Positions 54,439 through 60,292 are shown, counted from the stretch's first letter. The stretch: 64,000 nucleotides of DNA from Diphasiastrum complanatum (GCA_029204225.1 CM055102.1:23901390-23965389); one strand, 5' to 3'. Numbers and translations are program-made. Notes: a model not told the origin generated them from the letters alone.

Positions 54439-56363
54439 GTTGTTTTGCACTGTTCTGTAACCTTTGAATTTAACAATTTCCTGGAGGAGTCAAGACATGT
54501 TTATAATGTAGTGGTTTCGATTTCAGATATCTGAAGAAGAAGGCAGATTAAAAAGAGATGAAGAGGATGCAAAGGAATTGTGGAAGCGAAAGCGGGAAGA
54601 TGAACAAAAATGGGAGGATACCAGAGAAAACAGGGTAGGTAAAGGCTTCTTTGTGTGGTGTTTTTATGATCACTATGCAGCCGAGGACTTATCATGATAT
54701 TGTAGCTTTGTTAAATTTCAAATGTGACTCCTAAATAATTCAACTATTACGCCCTTGGTCCACGTAGTAAATTTGATGAGTGGTTTAGTACTAAACACTC
54801 AGTCTGTAATATGAGAACATTTTATCTTTTTGAATCTGCTTCCAGTTCTTTTAAAGAAGAGCATCATTGACATTGCAGTTCATTCATAGAGCTGTACATA
54901 CAACTCTGGCAAGATCTATGAATATGGAGGAAGCATTTACCACGGAATGTTTGTATGATTTTTGTCTTTCATAGAAATGTTTTCTGCAATTCTAGCATAT
55001 ATGAGCTAGACATTTAAATGAGTGGTGACATCGTTCAGTTTGTTCTCTTGTGAATTATGTATTGTGGCTATATTTGTTTTGCAAAACAGCTTTTCTTAGT
55101 TTTTGTATATGAATGATCTTGTCATTACACATGTCAGCGTTATCTCCATCCTGCTTTCAATTTCTTGGTAACTAGATAATGAGAAGCAAATTAGTGCACA
55201 TAAAAAAATTAGATCTTTGAGTAATTACATTCCAATTTTCTGTCTTATAACATTCAATTTCTGCTGTTAAAGAGATCTTCTGTAATTTAACTATTAGATT
55301 AGGTGTTCCTGTCACAAAATCCATACATGACATAACATTGTCATACAAAACAGACTAAGTGGGGTACCGAAAGATTGGGATGTGTTGATGGAGTATTGAT
55401 TGTATTCTTGTATTGCAGAAGGTACTCTAATATTTTTGAAGACCAATTTTTGTATATATATGGTTTTATCAGCTTAGGAATGCCTTTGTTTAGCTTAATG
55501 GAAACTTGAAAGGGATGTGTTGCCCAGCACTTAGTTACGAAAGTTGGAAGTCTGTTTCTATCTTCACATCAAACTTGCATCAAGAGCAGAATCTTTTTTG
55601 TATTTTCACATATGTGTCTGGAATGCTAATCTTGCAATATGAAGAGAACCTTGCAAAGCCCAAAGGCAATTTTCTATTCTCACCTACAAGATGCTATTTT
55701 TTCCAGGGATATTCTATTTTGTCCCCTTTATGCAGTTTCTTATCATCTTCAACGGGGGCTTATCTGCTTCATAATTTTTGCAGGTAACAAGCTGGCGAGA
55801 TTTTATGAAAGCAGGCAAAAAGGTATTGTATACAGCAAGCTGGCCATTTCCTCAACTTTCACTTTAAGTCTTTATAGTTTCATATTTCTCATGTGCCTCC
55901 TCTCGCTGTGTGTTGCACGAACCATGATACACTTGAAGCTTTTACGATTTGGAAAATTTCTGCAAAATAGTGTTAGCTCTTCAAGTGACCCAGGAAATAG
56001 ATTAGATTATAATAATGTGTTGATTCTGGAAGATGTAGTGATGCATTTAAACACCTCAGCTCTGGGTTATCCCGACGACAACTGTAACTTGAGGTGTTTT
56101 TTTTTTTGATCATTGAGGATGTCAGAACTACTAAGGGACACAATTTTTGAACCAGTTTGATATGTTTGCTAGTATTTGTTTCCTGCTTTGCTCATTTGGA
56201 CATCATTCAAATACAGTACAACTTGCATGCTTTGCTCCATGAGCAATGTTTAAGCTTGAGTTGTTATATTTCCAAGGCCAAAAAGGGAGAACTACGACCA
56301 CCAAAACTAAAGACTGAAGATCCAAATAAGTCCTATGTTCAGCGTCCTGTGAAGAAAGGATGA
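13015..56363 (+). CDS. DNAJC8: DNAJC8/SPF31-type J-domain protein (nine exons over 43 kb)
   Basis: Joined exons are 13015-13103, 15047-15137, 19957-20017, 37289-37366, 37497-37570, 51631-51744, 54527-54634, 55784-55822 and 56277-56363. They total 741 nt, stay open and encode 246 residues, the length I expect for plant DNAJC8-like proteins. Residues 1-30 are acidic (DALLKEFFAEVSEVERD). The J domain starts near 37 (KLNPFEHLNLS) and has HPD at 66-68 within LIHPDKCKHP, then LAKAQQLLLD. A Lys-rich patch (RKKKLKK) is near 115. Residues 130-205 are highly charged and helical (EWRRRKMQMR). The C-terminus is PPKLKTEDPNKSYVQRPVKKG. J proteins stimulate Hsp70 through HPD; DNAJC8/SPF31 is a nuclear, spliceosome-associated factor in animals. 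Introns are 1943, 4819, 17271, 130, 14060, 2782, 1149 and 454 bp, all GT-AG. No exon is interrupted. Expression is inferred from frame conservation only. Confidence 0.95.
13690..13930 (-). pseudogene. Possible LINE reverse transcriptase remnant
   Basis: The minus-strand frame contains DLRATIKENERQQ followed by LFGCLVDFKKFFNMHP. This matches the pattern of plant L1 reverse transcriptases around the first catalytic aspartate (FVDFRKAFDTVP-like). Similarity fades quickly on both sides, so the call rests on about 35 residues. Confidence 0.45.
14493..14587. repeat. 50-bp tandem duplication
   Basis: Two near-identical copies of a 50-bp unit (CATGCA(T/A)TACTAATCAAG and onward to GACGATGATCT) lie head to tail at 14493 and 14543. 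Confidence 0.85.
15047..15137 (+). CDS. DNAJC8: DNAJC8-like exon 2 (residues 30-60, start of J domain)
   Basis: The acceptor is TTTGTTGCAG. The exon encodes VLSCFKLNPFEHLNLSFEA through RRQYRK, helices I-II of the J domain. The donor is AAG|GTTAGC, ending in phase 0. Confidence 0.93.
16060..17330 (+). pseudogene. Decayed LINE, reverse transcriptase region
   Basis: In shifting plus-strand frames, 17000-17220 reads PTNYWTIMIRHTVAKLLQ and then EEQVGFRRTF-, STLDHFITLKAVIEES- and YCCFVNFHN-like segments. This is the order found in plant L1 reverse transcriptases (NYRPI...AKLL, QAGFR, STIDHIFTL, CFVDF). Many stops and frame changes make it non-functional. The upstream limit is approximate. It is the only sizeable sense-oriented element in introns 1-4. 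Confidence 0.6.
18200..18400. repeat. Four-copy tandem repeat carrying an AGCAC...GTGCT hairpin
   Basis: Copies of CCTCCAAAGATAGCACGCCG plus spacer begin near 18207, 18266, 18317 and 18372, a period of about 51-59 bp. Three of the four carry the imperfect palindrome AGCACGCCGGTGTGCT or a variant with the arms largely kept. The last copy is truncated. Confidence 0.75.
19957..20017 (+). CDS. DNAJC8: DNAJC8-like exon 3 (HPD motif)
   Basis: The acceptor is TGTTGGCAG. The exon encodes ISLLIHPDKCKHPNAKEAFA, containing the HPD loop that contacts Hsp70. The donor is GCAG|GTGCGA, leaving phase 1. Confidence 0.95.
20300..22066 (-). mobile_element. Gypsy 1: Ty3/gypsy integrase-chromodomain remnant
   Basis: The minus strand reads, from 22066 down: a degenerate zinc-binding segment (NKILYDHHDMPCAGH), then the integrase core at 21771-21406 (IWVVMDQLTKLASFIPAK, IVDDRDPKFTG), then PFMLMYGFQPRSPI at 21340. 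After the MITE come a linker and a chromodomain (VLDIRDKRLRTCLVTKHLVRWKGK) near 20400. The chromodomain DDSWE tryptophan is a stop. No LTRs are attached and the 5' side ends abruptly at 22066. It is a dead fragment of a plant chromovirus-type element. Confidence 0.85.
20845..21298. mobile_element. hAT-like MITE inside gypsy 1
   Basis: A 454-bp AT-rich segment with 17-bp terminal inverted repeats (CAATGTCGGGTGGGTAT versus CGGTGTTGGGTGGGTAT). It is flanked by 8-bp duplications GTTTCAAC (20837-20844) and TTTTCAAC (21299-21306). Removing it and one duplication restores collinearity with gypsy 2 at 22930-23030. The interior has further GGTATCA/TGATACC repeats and no ORF. An 8-bp duplication and short inverted ends fit a hAT-derived MITE. 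Confidence 0.75.
22067..22740. other. Unassigned piece between gypsy 1 and gypsy 2
   Basis: 22067-22180 is rich in GGTTCGAAC/TTCGAACCGG words and shares GAACCGTGTTT and TTTAGGGTTTTT with the reversed right end of the insert at 25256-25998. It therefore looks like one end of the same DNA-element family. 22200-22740 has no ORF or repeat I recognise. Confidence 0.45.
22741..24480 (-). mobile_element. Gypsy 2: Ty3/gypsy pol remnant (RT end, RNase H, integrase)
   Basis: On the minus strand from 24480 down: RT thumb (VQEWPRPQTIRDVKSFLGF), RNase H (FMVDTDASDFVVGAVLYQDG at about 24195), then YYTMTDHQSLKYICDAKD. The integrase zinc domain follows (QCHDNPCVSHPGIQRTLDLV, CEQYQQNKA), then the core (SISMDFVIGLP). 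A frameshifted region with QNLMGRQNM in place of DGQTERVN comes next, then MEDMLRAYVSHQQ and MLMYGFQPRSPV. It ends near GKCHKLSPR at 22754. Several frame changes and loss of both LTRs make it a dead fragment. Its right edge abuts LINE sequence within one reading frame near 24480. Confidence 0.85.
25256..25998. mobile_element. Non-coding DNA element with 9-bp target duplication (Mutator-like MITE candidate)
   Basis: The insert sits inside the LINE fragment and is flanked by GTCAAAGTC at 25247-25255 and 25999-26007. Deleting it with one copy restores alignment to the paralogous LINE at about 27720-27790. Both ends are packed with TTCGAA/GATTCG palindromic words (for example CGATTCGAAAGACC and, from the other side, CTTTCGAATCGCC). 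The centre has A-rich, GA and GT microsatellites. There is no transposase. A 9-bp duplication is typical of Mutator-like elements, but clean long inverted ends are not seen. Confidence 0.6.
25653..25742. repeat. GT/TG microsatellites
   Basis: Two (GT)n tracts of about 22 and 33 bp, separated by TTAATGTTTGACAATG-like sequence that recurs around each tract. They lie inside the 9-bp-duplication insert. Confidence 0.85.
26119..26199. repeat. GA/CT microsatellite at the LINE 3' end
   Basis: (GA)n with a few GAAA interruptions abuts the 3' terminus of the LINE. In LINE orientation it reads AATAAAGCTTTCTTTC followed by (CT)n, so the tract is the element tail or the target site, not poly(A). Confidence 0.9.
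26219..26232 (-). promoter_or_regulatory. LINE 3'-end hairpin (ATGCC-TTTT-GGCAT)
   Basis: In LINE orientation it reads ATGCCTTTTGGCAT, a 5-bp stem with a 4-nt loop, followed by GGAAAAGACATTAATAAAGC and the CT tail. The same structure ends four other copies in the window. By analogy with other LINEs, it is the likely recognition structure for reverse transcriptase priming. Confidence 0.65.
26410..28370 (-). pseudogene. LINE ORF2, reverse transcriptase to C-terminus
   Basis: The minus-strand segments read LGQAGFRAHYSTTDHIFTL (about 28270) and then MDFRKAFDSVPRSLLIQRL in the 234-codon frame 28209-27505. That frame holds GVKQGCSLSPVLFGLYIDE and the catalytic YADDVVLVSP. Next comes the thumb-like FSMRQAATTRLGKGHSSLV. 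After frame changes there is a C-terminal domain with FCSLGEVESEDHFIFRC; TGA stands where the first cysteine of the CxxC pair is expected. The tail (26892-26410) is Arg/His-rich. Reverse transcriptase would copy the LINE RNA at the target site; this copy is broken by at least three frame changes. Confidence 0.85.
28367..29478 (-). pseudogene. LINE ORF2, second half of endonuclease and linker to RT
   Basis: It continues the endonuclease from the copia A insertion point: SPYLDLSPDIIRFAERGHIL, then LLTEDFNARTSSRQ, SVVDYLMGSPSS and TLSDHSYLSFAIG. These are the DFNAR, DYL and SDH motifs of AP-type endonucleases. The next frame (29089-28367) is a basic linker with RTLRRKKHAFDNSAGKRLVD leading to the reverse transcriptase. 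Confidence 0.82.
29484..29710 (-). repeat. Copia A 3' LTR
   Basis: 227 bp. It matches 35162-35410 except for deletions of about 13 and 9 bp and scattered substitutions. In element orientation it begins AGTTAAAATAGCAATG and ends TTTTCTTAACT. Confidence 0.9.
29878..31365 (-). pseudogene. Copia A reverse transcriptase and RNase H
   Basis: An open frame of 495 codons. RT begins near KEWQRAMEEEIESIHRHDTW, has WKIHQMDVKSVFFNGDLEEE, ALYGLKQVPRAWY and catalytic YVDDII near residue 208. RNase H starts at GYVDADWAGSIDDRKSTTGY (about 371) and has SSTEAEYKAL and HARTKHIEVKYHFVREK. A frameshift near 29895 removes the normal end; the next frame continues QVADIFTKALRKEKF. Confidence 0.9.
31343..33616 (-). 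pseudogene. Copia A gag C-terminus, protease, integrase
   Basis: An open frame of 757 codons. A CCHC knuckle CYYCHKPGHWAREC lies near residues 144-157, and the protease active site FIDSGATRHMTG near 203-214. The GAG-pre-integrase segment is ELWHRKLGHLNYGSLRLM. The integrase core contains ELIHSDLCGP, FDRGGEYKS and HSNGVAERKNRT, carrying the D, D and E residues. A tail leads toward RT (KCIFVGYDE). The frame ends shortly before RT through a frameshift near 31350. The coding quality suggests a fairly young insertion. Confidence 0.9.
33523..33915 (-). pseudogene. Copia A gag, N-terminal part
   Basis: 130 codons starting MANINEAILGDASKLDGASN. The WKFKMKSILMEKELWEIV block and WEALRMQFQ are typical of copia gag (UBN2/DUF4219-like). 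A frameshift near 33590 moves the rest of gag into the next ORF, so one intact polyprotein would have continued into 33616-31343. Confidence 0.85.
35150..35161 (-). other. Copia A primer-binding site
   Basis: In element orientation TGGTATCAGAGC follows the 5' LTR with no gap. This is complementary to the 3' end of plant initiator Met tRNA, the usual copia primer. Confidence 0.9.
35162..35410 (-). repeat. Copia A 5' LTR
   Basis: 249 bp. In element orientation it begins AGTTAAAATAGC and has a TATA-like CTTATATAGTGC about 22 bp inside, a plausible promoter. It ends TTTTCTGAACT directly before the primer site. Confidence 0.9.
35411..35862 (-). pseudogene. LINE ORF2, N-terminal half of endonuclease
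   Basis: The minus-strand frame immediately after the ORF1 stop reads RIGVWNCDGIHSSSIVGDL, then LLFFMETQESRERGLP, SGRGSGGVACLYRES and VAACYFPPESSSFAEGTG. It stops at the copia A target duplication. The N(C)DG and METQE motifs are the first two metal-binding motifs of LINE AP endonucleases. It continues in frame at 29478 once copia A is removed. Confidence 0.85.
35845..37122 (-). pseudogene. LINE ORF1 (RNA-binding, coiled coil plus RRM-like C-terminus)
   Basis: It starts MAPPSRSSLTRRTRSPAATS. A Pro/Ser/Ala-rich N-terminal region made of 57-bp-like direct repeats (36925-37075) follows. Then comes a heptad-rich coiled-coil segment (IDQIKADFQTLRQEISQLKG, 36647-36102) and a C-terminal domain (IRVRGILDTQDALAEAKRFL, FTSLESRRDALR, VIYRDGRVRFLSS). 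LINE ORF1 proteins bind their RNA as oligomers. Frame changes occur in the repeat region and near 36110. The C-terminal half is closely matched by the ORF1-only element at 58.2-59.1 kb. Confidence 0.8.
37126..37187. repeat. GA/CT microsatellite at the LINE 5' end
   Basis: (GA)n with one GAAAG interruption, directly upstream of the LINE ORF1 ATG in element orientation. Only 4 bp separate the tract from the ATG, so the tract is either the whole 5' UTR or the flanking target. Confidence 0.9.
37289..37366 (+). CDS. DNAJC8: DNAJC8-like exon 4 (end of J domain)
   Basis: The acceptor is GACTTCAG after the 17.3-kb intron 3. The exon encodes ALAKAQQLLLDSEERDYIIS and on to VNAAK. An open frame continues upstream of the acceptor, but the family junction AF(G/A)ALAKAQ fixes the boundary. 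The donor is AAAG|GTATTT. Confidence 0.93.
37497..37570 (+). CDS. DNAJC8: DNAJC8-like exon 5 (Lys-rich segment)
   Basis: The acceptor is TTTGGCAG after a 130-bp intron. The exon encodes DELRADRKKKLKKDNASKI to VDE, and ends in phase 0 at GAG|GTACAA. Confidence 0.93.
38641..39082 (-). repeat. Copia B 3' LTR
   Basis: 442 bp, nearly identical to 43519-44009 apart from a much shorter GA tract (about 18 bp at 38724-38739) and a few small indels. Confidence 0.93.
39120..39683 (-). pseudogene. Copia B RNase H
   Basis: 187 codons, the continuation of pol. It has FSDSDWGGDQDTRRSTSGHC, SSSEAEYRA, LSDSQSAIAIA, HARTKHIEIHYHFVRE and DNIADLFTKAL, the full set of copia RNase H motifs. It ends just before the polypurine tract and 3' LTR. 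Confidence 0.9.
39671..41128 (-). pseudogene. Copia B reverse transcriptase
   Basis: 485 codons. A variable linker contains repeated GQQ-type peptides, followed by RT with DEYDSLMKNQIWVLVDLPHG, WRLQQLDIKTAFLNGDLNEE, ALYGLKQAPKMWY and catalytic YVDDIIITG. The RT palm and fingers look intact. The frame breaks near 39680 at HWKA, where RNase H continues in another frame. Confidence 0.9.
41070..41486 (-). pseudogene. Copia B integrase C-terminal segment
   Basis: 138 codons overlapping the previous ORF in another frame. From AAYISNRCPTKALKVLTPYK on it reads as the usual copia segment between integrase and RT (FRIFGCTAYAFVPDKLR, KCIFVGYSSESKGYRLF), so a frameshift lies near 41400. A second frameshift near 41100 leads into RT. 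Confidence 0.85.
41347..43143 (-). pseudogene. Copia B gag, protease and deleted integrase
   Basis: An open frame of 598 codons. gag begins near MWLEICEPHG, with the CCHC knuckle CHCCKRYGHFIKDC at about residues 215-228. The protease motif is WVIESGATRHMT (about 297-308), with Glu for the catalytic Asp. Pre-integrase is ELWHAKFGHLNF. The integrase core has DLVHSDVCGRM (Asp near 502), but YFVTF is joined directly to RGGEY near residue 521 (about 41580). The DDYSRKTW...SDR segment is therefore missing. The Glu block TPQQNGVAERKNRT is kept. The deletion is in frame. The exact gag start may lie upstream. Confidence 0.9.
43507..43518 (-). other. Copia B primer-binding site
   Basis: In element orientation TGGTATCAGAGC follows directly on the 5' LTR end ...CTACA and matches initiator Met tRNA. 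Confidence 0.92.
43519..44009 (-). repeat. Copia B 5' LTR
   Basis: 491 bp. It carries a GA tract of about 66 bp (43611-43677), which explains most of the length difference from the other LTR. Confidence 0.93.
45780..47144 (+). mobile_element. Gypsy 3: Ty3/gypsy integrase and chromodomain (3' half of element)
   Basis: The plus-strand frame 45773-46570 encodes the integrase: a zinc domain (HLCHDSPSAGHPGVDRTYEL, CFKCQ), core (SISMDFITCLP, IVSDRDSRFTGNFW, GQTERVNQTLEDML) and NDKKNASTKMSPFELNYG. A 1-nt frameshift near 46545 leads to 46536-46898 (AMDRAKTYADLDRTPREFEE, LVFHVSRLKK). A chromodomain follows (VLDWRHRRSRNRLLREYLVA, DATWE) ending at 47132. GAGGAGGGAAGGGA just before 47145 is the polypurine tract. 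Everything upstream of integrase is missing. It is sense to the host gene, unlike the other elements of introns 3 and 5. Confidence 0.88.
47145..47490 (+). repeat. Gypsy 3 LTR, followed by a primer-binding site
   Basis: 346 bp from TGTGACATG to GTGTGCAACA, starting right after the polypurine tract. It is followed at 47493 by TGGTATCAGGGC, a near match to the initiator Met primer site. A 3' LTR is not normally followed by a primer site, so this LTR may be shared by two tandem copies. No gag frame is seen downstream. Confidence 0.7.
47493..47504 (+). other. Primer-binding-site-like sequence after the gypsy 3 LTR
   Basis: TGGTATCAGGGC differs from the canonical TGGTATCAGAGC at one position and is 2 bp from the LTR end. 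Confidence 0.6.
48178..48393. repeat. Imperfect tandem duplication of about 100-118 bp
   Basis: Two copies of a unit rich in CCTTGGATAAGGG(G/A)TACCC lie at about 48178-48274 and 48275-48393, each ending in GGAGGTATGGAA. Shorter GGATAAGGG/GGATTAAGG repeats occur inside each unit. Confidence 0.75.
48394..49190. other. Unassigned stretch beside copia C, possibly its 3' LTR region
   Basis: No coding domain. Short repeats of AGGGTTTGGATCTTG occur at 48837 and 48873. Because it lies just beyond the 3' end of copia C, it may contain that element's LTR, but no second copy is present to confirm it. Confidence 0.35.
49190..51000 (-). mobile_element. Copia C: 3' half of a decayed Ty1/copia element (RT and RNase H)
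   Basis: The minus strand from 50962 down has EYKSLLKNQTWPIVKLPKDR (start of RT). 50619-50218 contains ALYGLKQSPRAWFQR and a mutated catalytic box LYVDNKLLY (Asn for Asp). 50255-49755 contains HKYIQYILTKYEVTNCKVADTP-type RT end and NAKWAGGGDTKRSTSKH of RNase H, where Asp of DADWAG is Asn. 49426-49193 has FHSRSKHIEMKYHYVRDK and MADILTKALAKDKHF. A 154-bp direct duplication starts at 49388. No LTR pair is recognisable and the 5' half is absent. Confidence 0.85.
49388..49568. repeat. Local duplication inside copia C RNase H
   Basis: CTCTATGTGCTTGCTTCTTG plus GAATGGAA occurs at 49388-49414 and again at 49542-49568, enclosing 127 bp of sequence foreign to the RNase H frame. This looks like an insertion flanked by a long direct repeat, or a partial duplication. 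Confidence 0.7.
51631..51744 (+). CDS. DNAJC8: DNAJC8-like exon 6
   Basis: The acceptor is CATGCTTGCAG after the 14.1-kb intron 5. The exon encodes GKYEKQYEESDEFKQRLSK and on to TEQEWRRRKMQMR, the most conserved block after the J domain. The donor is CGG|GTATAG. Confidence 0.94.
53401..53903. repeat. 149-bp direct duplication, 354 bp apart
   Basis: 53401-53549 and 53755-53903 align end to end without gaps (both ATGTTCCATTGTTTGTTAT ... GTTTGTGGAGTGA), with about eight to ten substitutions. The spacer contains GTTCCGTTCCTTAGGAATGG-type short repeats. It has no coding content. Confidence 0.88.
53960..54111 (+). mobile_element. 5'-truncated LINE 3' end, copy 1 (CT tail)
   Basis: It matches the 3' UTR of the 26.2-37.1-kb LINE on the opposite strand (TTAGTTAGATCTATTTTAG..., GATGTACTG). 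It ends with hairpin ATGCC-TTT-GGCAT at 54067-54079, then GGAAAAGCCATTAATAAAGC and (CT)n to 54111. The left edge is approximate. Confidence 0.75.
54112..54249 (+). mobile_element. 5'-truncated LINE 3' end, copy 2 (variant hairpin)
   Basis: It aligns with the LINE 3' UTR (CTGGAGACATTTTTATGCTTC ... CACATTGGTC). The hairpin is GTACC-TTTT-GGTAC (54199-54212): both stem strands are changed together relative to ATGCC/GGCAT. GAAGACATTAATAAAGC and a short pyrimidine tract follow, so the copy lies between two CT tracts. Confidence 0.7.
54250..54435 (+). mobile_element. 5'-truncated LINE 3' end, copy 3 (CT tail)
   Basis: It shares AATAATCCTGG(C/T)CATTA and the following 150 bp with copy 1. It ends with ATGCC-TTAT-GGCAT (54365-54378), GGAAAAGACATT, AAATAAAGCG and a 36-bp CT tract. 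Confidence 0.75.
54527..54634 (+). CDS. DNAJC8: DNAJC8-like exon 7 (charged helix)
   Basis: The acceptor is CGATTTCAG. The exon encodes ISEEEGRLKRDEEDAKELWK and on to WEDTRENR, an Arg/Glu-rich helical stretch. The donor is AGG|GTAGGT. Confidence 0.94.
54635..55783 (+). other. Intron 7 of the J-domain gene
   Basis: 1.15 kb, AT-rich. No gene, repeat or element is recognised. Confidence 0.85.
55784..55822 (+). CDS. DNAJC8: DNAJC8-like exon 8 (39-nt microexon)
   Basis: The acceptor is TTTTTGCAG. The exon encodes VTSWRDFMKAGKK, matching the SWRDF block of the family. The donor is AAG|GTATTG. Confidence 0.93.
55823..56276 (+). other. Intron 8 of the J-domain gene
   Basis: 454 bp, AT-rich. It holds an open frame continuing from exon 8 that I regard as chance. 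Nothing else is recognised. Confidence 0.85.
56277..56363 (+). CDS. DNAJC8: DNAJC8-like exon 9 (C-terminus and stop)
   Basis: The acceptor is ATTTCCAAG. The exon encodes AKKGELRPPKLKTEDPNKSY through VQRPVKKG, then TGA at 56361-56363. The terminal PPKLKTEDPNKSYVQRPVK block is characteristic of plant homologues. Confidence 0.95.
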   Translation, partial: AKKGELRPPKLKTEDPNKSYVQRPVKKG

Positions 56364-58020
56364 GTAAAGGATGAGCGCTCACTGCTTAAAACCTTGCAGA
56401 TCCTCAAGAAATCGTGAGTGATTTACTCAAGTTTTTCTTCACTCGCAATGATTGTATGCTTGTTTTCCTTTTCTTGACGCTTTTCCTTTTGTTAGTTCTA
56501 TCTTTTATACTACAGTAGATCCACAATGCCCCAGCTCAAAAAGGTATTTATCTCCTTATATTGATTGAATATTTTGTGCAGGTAAAGGTAGTGCTTCAGT
56601 GTCTGAAGAATGTGCCAATTATACTTGTGTCTCAAGGAATACAATAGTTTAGAAGTTTGCTGCATTCACACGATTATCCAAGTGCACTTTTGAGCACGTG
56701 TATCAGTTGCCTAAAAATTTCAAATCTATACTTGAGCATAAAGCGCTTTGTATGTTATATACAAGTGCAACAGTTGTATCATGATGACAATGGACATATA
56801 TAGTTCAACATTACTCTAGTGTGCACGCTCACAATCACGTTGTCCACTGACGATGTGAATGCTTGCGATTTTTGTTTTGTATTGTAAGGAGGTTTGAACT
56901 TGCATAAGCTAACAACTTGCTACTAAATTGGAAAACATATTTTTTTATCGACTTTCTTTTCATAGTCTTCTTCCATCTTACAAGATGTGCATTCAAAGTG
57001 ATCAAGTGAATATGAACAAACAAGTTACAAGATGGCGACTCGGAATGAAATGAGATATTAGCAAAATATTTTAGCTAGCTTTGGACTGCACCCTGCCACT
57101 GAAACCGGCTTTCTTGCCTAGTTAAGATTGAGAAATTATGTTGCTTTTCCATTCTCATATAATTTGCTATGCGTTTATCCATATATTTGTTTAGCTTAAA
57201 CAATTGTCGTTTGCTTGTCTTTGGTATCATGTCGGCACGTTGGACATCGTGACACATTTTGGGTTTACAAGGGTGATGAGAGGAAGGATAAAAATTAAAT
57301 GTACCAAATGGACTCTGTTACATTTGATCTGTAATACTTATTTATAACAAAAGCATTATGGTAGTTTATGAAAAATCCCTGTGGAAGCTGTACAAACTCA
57401 AAGCTTGTGCTAGCAGAAATTTTTACACAATTAGGGACATTGAAATTTTACACAACTCAAGTTGTTGGAGCCCACATTGAAATTTGCAGCCTAATTGCAT
57501 GCAATTCATGCAATATCTACTCTTGAAGCATAGATGACAAGAATGTAAAAGATACACTTTTACATTTTCATTTGCTTGATGGAAGAGTTTAAAATATTGA
57601 CCAACAATTCTTCAAGTCAGATTTCGAGCAAGACATCATCGTTTAAGAGGTCTTCACCTGTGAAGAAAGATTTATCATCCCGAAAGTCATCACCTCCACA
57701 ATCAATTCTTGCTAAGAAGATTAAAGATCCAAGACAAGTCCATTCGAAAAAGAACAAGCAAAGTTAGAGGCAACACTGGCCCACACATTGATACATTGGA
57801 ATTTATTGGAATGAAAAGCTGATTTTAAAGAATCAACATGGAAAGTGGTGGACTTGTTGAAGTAGTGTGAAGCCTTAGAGTTGGACAAGTCATTGCTTCA
57901 TGTAAGCCTATAAAAGAGCAACTGAAATTCTATAAAATAAAATCTTTTTGACACCTTGGTGATCATTTGCTTTATGGAGCACCCTCCCAAAGCAGAAGAC
58001 AACAAGATACTAGCCTTAGA
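56364..58020. other. 3' flank of the J-domain gene, no further gene recognised
   Basis: It probably starts with the 3' UTR. I see no single compelling polyadenylation signal. A 63-codon Ser/Lys-rich frame (57576-57767) has no domain and is not called as a gene. Confidence 0.5.
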
Positions 58021-58052
58021 GCTCTTTGAGCACAAGTGAAATCCAATCCTTT

Positions 58053-58054
<2 letters not shown>

Positions 58055-58117
<63 letters not shown>

Positions 58118-58118
58118 G
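58055..58118. repeat. Compound (GT)n-(AT)n microsatellite
   Basis: About 46 bp of (TG)n runs straight into about 15 bp of (TA)n, then GTG and the (GA)n tract beginning at 58121. Three different dinucleotide repeats are therefore contiguous. Confidence 0.9.
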
Positions 58119-58120
<2 letters not shown>

Positions 58121-58183
<63 letters not shown>

Positions 58184-58200
58184 AGAAGAAGAAGAAGAAG
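58121..58200. repeat. GA and GAA tract at the 3' end of the ORF1-only element
   Basis: (GA)n of about 60 bp, then six AGA triplets, abutting AGCTGTATTAACGTC. In element orientation this is the CTT/CT tail. Confidence 0.9.
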
Positions 58201-59376
<1,176 letters not shown>

Positions 59377-59820
59377 TGAAGCACATAGTTAGAGACAAAT
59401 GCTCATGGAGTTTTTCCACCAAACATGTCTTTAAGCTTGCTATCATAGCCTAGGTGCACATGCCTTTCTTCCCAACTAGATCGAAAGCTTTACTATTCGA
59501 TCTAGGGCGATTAATGGGCTTTACTATTCGATTTTGGGCGATTAATGAGTATTGAGTTTTTATGATCCAAATGCAATCAAAGTGTTAGTACTTCCATTCT
59601 CTGTTTGCAGGCCGTACTACAGGCTATGCTTCACACGTGTGAACTCGGATTTCCATCATTGATCATTGTTTTATGATTGTTCTTGTTTGTTATGGGATTC
59701 TTTGAAAACAATATATGAATCCAATAACACTTCTAGAGTCCTCATGAATAGAAATCAAATCTTGCAAAGCATGAGAAGAAGTGAGGAAATTGCACAAGAC
59801 TATGTGCTAAGAATTAAATC

Positions 59821-60290
59821 TGTTGGAGTCCAGTTACGACTCTATCATGACCTCGGCACGTCCGGTTACCAAAGGGCCTGAGGCCAAGTATTGGCAAGGG
59901 CTGGTGACCGAGGAGGACATCTGTCCCAAGTTGGGACCGGTGCGTCACGAGCAGTGACCTGGTGTGGCCGCCTGACAAGTTGTCAGAGATGCGGTGTGTC
60001 TTGACCGTCGGGACCCTAGCCGTCAGTGACGAGATGCTAGCCAACAAGTAGTCGGGGTGACCAAGAGGGTCACAGGTCTTGGCGGGGCACGGGGGTGGTA
60101 CCCTATGAGTCACTCAGTATTCACAGGTCACAGGGGCTAGGCATGCCAAGTGGACTGATCACCCACAGGTGGATGCCATGTGCCAGTTGACGGGAATAGT
60201 TGGTAGAAGGACTCAAGGAGGGGGTGCCTATGGTTCATTCTACACACCGGCTTCTAGGATTCACGAGCTTGGAGAGACTGGCTTGTGACA
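59821..60290 (+). repeat. Nested gypsy 5' LTR
   Basis: 470 bp, beginning TGTTGGAGTCCAG and ending GGCTTGTGACA. It is very close to the 3' LTR, with a few substitutions and small indels (for example an extra GGGAGG-type insertion in the 3' copy). Confidence 0.95.
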
Positions 60291-60292
60291 AT

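Larger units (their letters stand above)
51745..54526 (+). other. Intron 6 of the J-domain gene
   Basis: 2.8 kb. It contains a 149-bp direct duplication (53401 and 53755) and three consecutive LINE 3'-end fragments with CT tails (about 53960-54435). 51745-53380 shows no gene; the GC-rich patch at 52570-52640 is unassigned. Confidence 0.85.

Noticed and set aside
57576-57767. Ser/Lys-rich 63-codon ORF downstream of the J-domain gene
   Set aside because: Short and low in complexity, without supporting context or splice signals.
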